A stretch of DNA of 64,000 nt, taken from Streptomyces sp. CA-210063. Its GTDB lineage: Bacteria; Actinomycetota; Actinomycetes; Streptomycetales; Streptomycetaceae. Location of the stretch: positions 1,302,001 to 1,366,000 of the forward strand of contig NZ_CP102512.1 of assembly GCF_024612015.1 (NCBI RefSeq). The letters are read 5' to 3'. The notes beneath the pieces are model-generated. The model was given only the letters and a program-made list of their open reading frames with translations. It had not been told where the DNA came from and searched no databases. Both the position numbers and the translations under genes were made by a program. Of this stretch, positions 63,444-64,000 are shown piece after piece. Each line of letters opens with the position of its first letter. The first letter of the stretch is position 1.

Positions 63444-64000
63444 ATGACCGACCATCACATCGGCCTGATCGTGCCCAGCTCCAACCTGACGATGGAAACC
63501 GAACTGCCGCGGATGCTGAACGCCCGCGAGGCCGTCGAGCCCGACGACCGCTTCGTGTTCCACAGCAGCAGGATGCGGATGAAGCACGTCACCCCCGAGG
63601 AACTGCGCGGAATGAACGCGCAGACCGAGCGGGCCGCCCTCGAACTCGCCGACGCCCGGCCCGACGTCGTCGCCACCGCCTGCTTGGTCGCCATCATGGC
63701 CCAGGGACCGGGCCACCACTGCGTCGCGGAGGCCGAGATCACCTCCGCGCTGCGCGCCGAGGGCGCCAAGGCTCCGGTGGTCTCCAGCGCCGGCGCCCTG
63801 CTCAGCGGCATCGAGGCCCTCGGCGCCAAGCGGGTCGCCATCATCACTCCGTACATGAAGGAACTCACCGCCAAGGTCGTCGAGTACATCGAGGACGCCG
63901 GCGTCGAGGTGGTCGACGCGCTCAGCCTCGAAGTGCCCGACAACCTGGCGGTCGCCCGCCTCGACCCCGCCGACCTGCGCGAGCACTTCAAGCGCCTCGA
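63444..64000 (+). CDS. nicE: Maleate cis-trans isomerase (cut by window end)
   Basis: Asp/Glu-racemase-fold isomerase converting maleate to fumarate. ATG 63444 has GGAGG upstream. The 185 visible residues include IGLIVPSSNLTMETELPRML, typical of maleate isomerases, and the first catalytic Cys at residue 80 (ATACLVAIM), close to Cys82 of Pseudomonas NicE. The second Cys (near 195-200) should lie just past the window. Fumarate would enter the TCA cycle, ending the pathway. Confidence 0.9.
   Translation, partial: MTDHHIGLIVPSSNLTMETELPRMLNAREAVEPDDRFVFHSSRMRMKHVTPEELRGMNAQTERAALELADARPDVVATACLVAIMAQGPGHHCVAEAEITSALRAEGAKAPVVSSAGALLSGIEALGAKRVAIITPYMKELTAKVVEYIEDAGVEVVDALSLEVPDNLAVARLDPADLREHFKRL

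Overview
The window is high-GC actinobacterial DNA, most likely Streptomyces or a close relative. Pointers are strong G/C bias at third codon positions, many GTG starts and ATGA/GTGA gene overlaps, a mycothiol-dependent formaldehyde dehydrogenase, permease-ATPase fusion proteins, a Tat-exported esterase, and remnants of actinobacterial IS families. No rRNA, tRNA or CRISPR was seen. It reads as an accessory catabolic region for plant or lignin-type aromatics and esters plus N-heterocycles.

Layout. 0-3.3 kb: end of an oligopeptide-type ABC transporter operon. 3.7-7.1 kb: a small membrane protein and Lgt on the minus strand, then a NarL-type two-component pair whose response regulator looks broken. 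7.1-16.6 kb: an ISL3 remnant, two type-B carboxylesterases, a LigM/GcvT-family candidate O-demethylase, an aldo/keto reductase, an AhpD-like protein, an esterase and an IclR regulator. 17.1-25.8 kb: a second complete ABC uptake operon (binding lipoprotein, permease, permease-ATPase fusion, ATPase), an aldehyde dehydrogenase and a clearly decayed esterase gene.

26.4-42.7 kb: a catabolic cluster around a divergent promoter at 30.25 kb. Minus strand: extradiol dioxygenase, PaaZ/BoxD-type aldehyde dehydrogenase and an MFS exporter. Plus strand: AhpD-like protein, FAH-family hydrolase, MarR regulator, cupin, cytochrome P450, [2Fe-2S] ferredoxin, ferredoxin reductase, acyl-CoA ligase, alcohol dehydrogenase, acyl-CoA dehydrogenase, 3-hydroxyacyl-CoA dehydrogenase, then S-(hydroxymethyl)mycothiol dehydrogenase and a metallo-hydrolase. 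A three-component P450 linked to a formaldehyde-disposal pair suggests oxidative O-demethylation of a methoxyaromatic. Two near-identical inverted repeats precede the two main promoters.

42.8-52.6 kb: a lower-GC, IS-bounded patch with a tannase/feruloyl-esterase-family gene, a short-chain dehydrogenase, an HSL-type esterase and an amidase with an altered catalytic Lys, followed by a 1.68-kb direct duplication carrying two more tannase-family genes. IS3 and ISAs1 fragments lie between these blocks.

53.0-64.0 kb: what looks like a complete aerobic nicotinate catabolic cluster. It has a three-subunit molybdenum hydroxylase plus CoxG-like protein (nicotinate to 6-hydroxynicotinate), NicC-like monooxygenase (to 2,5-dihydroxypyridine), NicX-like ring-cleavage dioxygenase, NicD-like deformylase, NicF-like maleamate amidase, NicE-like maleate isomerase (cut by the window end), an MFS importer and a MarR regulator. 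This is the most coherent system here. The hydroxylase type and gene order differ from the Pseudomonas nic cluster.
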